The notes under the pieces were generated by a model, which saw only the letters and a program-made list of their open reading frames with translations, was not told where the DNA came from and did not search any database. Positions 59,304-62,299 of a stretch of DNA of 62,299 nucleotides are shown piece by piece (positions within the stretch are counted from its first letter, which is position 1; each line of letters starts with the position of its first letter). Source of the DNA: Methylobacterium ajmalii (GTDB taxonomy: Bacteria; Pseudomonadota; Alphaproteobacteria; Rhizobiales; Beijerinckiaceae); contig NZ_JACWCT010000187.1 of NCBI RefSeq assembly GCF_016613415.1, positions 1-62,299 on the forward strand, written 5' to 3'. A program made the translations under genes and the position numbers.

Positions 59304-59410
59304 CTAGAGCGCTTCGCGATCGCGTTGCAATCGCGAAGCTCTATAAGTTTTTGATTTTGCCGTATTTTCTATCGACGAACCGGTATCCACTTCGTCGGAA
59401 AATACTCTAA
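59304..59410 (+). repeat. Interspersed palindromic repeat, family 1, copy D
   Basis: CTAGAGCGCTTCGCGATCG, GTTGCAATCGCGAAGCTC, TTTTTGATTTTGCCG, ATCGACGAACCGGTATCC, TTCGTCGGAAAATACTC. The first hairpin is a perfect 10-bp stem GCTTCGCGAT / ATCGCGAAGC. It ends 29 bp before the hydratase start. Confidence 0.85.
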
Positions 59411-59439
59411 GCCCCAAGACACTCCTGGAGCGAACAGCC

Positions 59440-60222
59440 GTGCTGAGCGACGACGATCACCGCAAGGCCGCCGAGGCCATCCTCAAGGCCGAGCGCGACC
59501 GGGTGCCCTGCCCGCAGCTCTCCAAGACCTTTCCCGGCATGGAGATCGCGGATGCCTACCGCGTGCAGGACCTCTGGGCCGAGGCGCGGATCGCCGCGGG
59601 AGCGCGCCTTGCCGGCCACAAGATCGGCCTGACCTCGCGCGCCATGCAGATGGCCTCGAAGATGACCGAGCCGGATTACGGCCGCATCCTCGACGACGCG
59701 CTGTTCAACGACGGGGCGCAGATCCGCACCGACCTGTTCATCAAGCCGCGGCTCGAGGTCGAGCTCGCCTTCGTCATGGGCGAGGACCTGTCGGGGCCGG
59801 GCTGCCGGATCTACGACGTGATGCGGGCGACCGAGTTCGTGGTCCCGGCCCTCGAGATCATCGACTACCGCACCGAGGTGCCGCGGGCGATCGTCGACAC
59901 CATCGCCGACAACGCCGCCTTCGGCGCCATCGTGGTCGGCGGGCGCACGATCCGGCCCTTCGACGTCGACGTGCGCTGGATCGGCGCGACCCTGTCGCAG
60001 AACGGCATCATCGAGGAATCCGGCGTCTCGGCCGCCATCATGGGCCACCCGGCCGCCGGCGTCGCCTGGCTCGTCAACAAGCTCGCGGCGGTCGATGCGG
60101 GGCTGAAGAAAGGCCAGATCGTGCTCGGCGGCTCGTTCACCCGCCCCGTCGACATCAAGCGCGGCGACGTGATCCAGGCCGATTACGGCCCGCTCGGCGC
60201 CATCGGCGTCTCCTTCGTCTGA
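59440..60222 (+). CDS. hpaH: 2-oxo-hept-3-ene-1,7-dioate hydratase-like protein (HpaH family)
   Basis: 260-aa hydratase of the fumarylacetoacetase fold that adds water to 2-hydroxy-2,4-dienoates. Markers: AGHKIGLTSRAMQ, RLEVELAFVMGEDL with metal-ligand Glu, ATEFVVPALEIIDYR and KLAAVDAGLKKGQIVLGGSFTRPV. GTG 59440 follows GGAGCG. In the homoprotocatechuate pathway it feeds HpaI, which is the next gene 7 bp later. No homoprotocatechuate dioxygenase is here; the upstream ring-cleavage gene is intradiol, so a related C6 substrate such as 2-hydroxymuconate is possible. Confidence 0.9.
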   Translation: MLSDDDHRKAAEAILKAERDRVPCPQLSKTFPGMEIADAYRVQDLWAEARIAAGARLAGHKIGLTSRAMQMASKMTEPDYGRILDDALFNDGAQIRTDLFIKPRLEVELAFVMGEDLSGPGCRIYDVMRATEFVVPALEIIDYRTEVPRAIVDTIADNAAFGAIVVGGRTIRPFDVDVRWIGATLSQNGIIEESGVSAAIMGHPAAGVAWLVNKLAAVDAGLKKGQIVLGGSFTRPVDIKRGDVIQADYGPLGAIGVSFV

Positions 60223-60229
60223 GGCGGCC

Positions 60230-60991
60230 ATGATCGAGAACCGCTTCAAGCGCGCCTTGCGCGAGGGCCGGCAGCAGATCGGCCTGTGGTGCAGCCTGCC
60301 GGGCTCCTACGCGGCGGAAGCCGTGGCGGGGTCGGGCTACGACTGGCTCCTGTTCGACACCGAGCACTCGCCGGGCGATCCGCTCACCGTGCTGGCGCAG
60401 CTCCAGGCGGTGGCGCCCTACCCCGTCTCGGCGGTGGTGCGGCCGGCCGCCAACGACGCGGTGCTGATCAAGCGCTTCCTCGATCTCGGGGCGCAGACCC
60501 TGCTGATCCCCTACGTCCAGGACGAGCACGAGGCGCGCGCCGCGGTCGCGGCGACGCGCTACCCGCCCGAGGGCGTGCGCGGCGTCTCGGGCCTCACCCG
60601 CGCCACCCGGTTCGGGCGGGTCCCGGGCTACGCCACGCGGGCCGCCGAGGAGCTCTGCCTCCTGGTGCAGGTCGAGACCGCCGAGGCCCTCGACCGGATC
60701 GAGGCGATCTGCGCGGTGGACGGCGTCGACGGCGTCTTCATCGGTCCGGCGGACCTCGCGGCGAGCCTCGGCCATGTCGGCGAGCTAGGCCACCCGGCGG
60801 TGGTCGCGGCGGTGGAGGATGCGGTGCGCCGCATCCTGGCGGCGGGCAAGCCCGCCGGCATCCTCACCCCCGACACCGCCTTCGCGAAAACCTGCATCGA
60901 GACCGGCACCACCTTCACCGCCGTGGCCATCGATGTCGGCGTGCTCGCCCGCGGCACCGAGGCTCTGGCGCGCCAGTTCAAGGCGGGCTGA
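60230..60991 (+). CDS. hpaI: 4-hydroxy-2-oxo-heptane-1,7-dioate aldolase-like protein (HpaI family)
   Basis: 253-aa class II pyruvate aldolase. Family residues are visible: DTEHSP with catalytic His45, VVRPAAND with Arg, VQVETAEA with metal-ligand Glu, and IGPADLAASLG with metal-ligand Asp. It releases pyruvate and a semialdehyde (succinate semialdehyde from the C7 substrate, malonate semialdehyde from a C6 one). ATG 60230 is 7 bp after hpaH. The dehydrogenase that would oxidise the aldehyde follows 37 bp later. Confidence 0.93.
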   Translation: MIENRFKRALREGRQQIGLWCSLPGSYAAEAVAGSGYDWLLFDTEHSPGDPLTVLAQLQAVAPYPVSAVVRPAANDAVLIKRFLDLGAQTLLIPYVQDEHEARAAVAATRYPPEGVRGVSGLTRATRFGRVPGYATRAAEELCLLVQVETAEALDRIEAICAVDGVDGVFIGPADLAASLGHVGELGHPAVVAAVEDAVRRILAAGKPAGILTPDTAFAKTCIETGTTFTAVAIDVGVLARGTEALARQFKAG

Positions 60992-61028
60992 CGCCCACAA
61001 TCCCTTCCTTCACACGACAGGACGACCC

Positions 61029-62299
<1,271 letters not shown>

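Overview
The window is very GC-rich (roughly 70% or more) and looks like a Methylobacterium-type alphaproteobacterium (Rhizobiales). This rests on a lanthanide-type XoxF methanol dehydrogenase, RepA/RepC replication proteins of the repABC class, MHS-type and dipeptide-type transporters, an Irr-like iron box upstream of a TonB receptor, and families of ~100-bp palindromic extragenic repeats typical of this group. The genus is inferred, not proven.

Layout. 1-313: the minus strand carries what looks like an rRNA operon promoter and boxA leader, with the operon leaving the window on the left. 527-3560: xoxF-like PQQ dehydrogenase and a lytic transglycosylase. 3767-6544: replication module repA-repC without repB, with 12-bp iterons and a ctRNA-like antisense gene between the two genes and a relatively AT-rich stretch inside repC. 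6545-10215: MarR regulator with its own palindromic operator, a small membrane peptide, a catalase-like haem protein, a MAPEG protein and a DUF4118/HisKA_2 histidine kinase. 10309-22003: hydantoin/N-carbamoyl amino acid utilisation (D-hydantoinase, Asp/Glu/hydantoin racemase, N-carbamoyl-D-amino acid amidohydrolase) beside a dipeptide-type ABC importer operon that also encodes an FMO-like flavoprotein, an SDR and an NAD epimerase. 22441-27280: type I secretion ABC exporter plus HlyD adaptor and a SAM methyltransferase. 27528-34448: TonB-dependent siderophore receptor with an Irr-like box, then a 1224-aa two-domain glycosyltransferase and a CgeB-like glycosyltransferase. 34770-38504: four-PAS hybrid histidine kinase and an exported Dps. 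38789-50203: sugar and tyrosine catabolism (dgoK-dgoA, hmgA-fahA-Rieske ferredoxin, Gfo/Idh/MocA oxidoreductase, ApbA-like reductase, zwf, GH63-type glucosidase). 50514-53281: small proteins, SpeG-type acetyltransferase and a YafK-type L,D-transpeptidase. 53393-62299: a five-gene GntR-led minus-strand operon (GntR, TIM-barrel, MHS transporter, AroE-like, AroQ) that looks like quinate/shikimate-type uptake and conversion. It is divergent from an intradiol dioxygenase, HpaH-like hydratase, HpaI-like aldolase and an MmsA-like dehydrogenase that runs off the right edge.

Two points stand out. First, an apparent rRNA operon leader lies 3.5 kb from a repABC-class replication module that lacks repB, which suggests a chromid or a large secondary replicon. 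Second, the right-hand catabolic cluster suggests a possible undescribed ring-cleavage route: intradiol cleavage to 2-hydroxymuconate, hydration without decarboxylation, retro-aldol cleavage to pyruvate and malonate semialdehyde, and CoA-acylating oxidation to acetyl-CoA. This pathway is inference from gene content.
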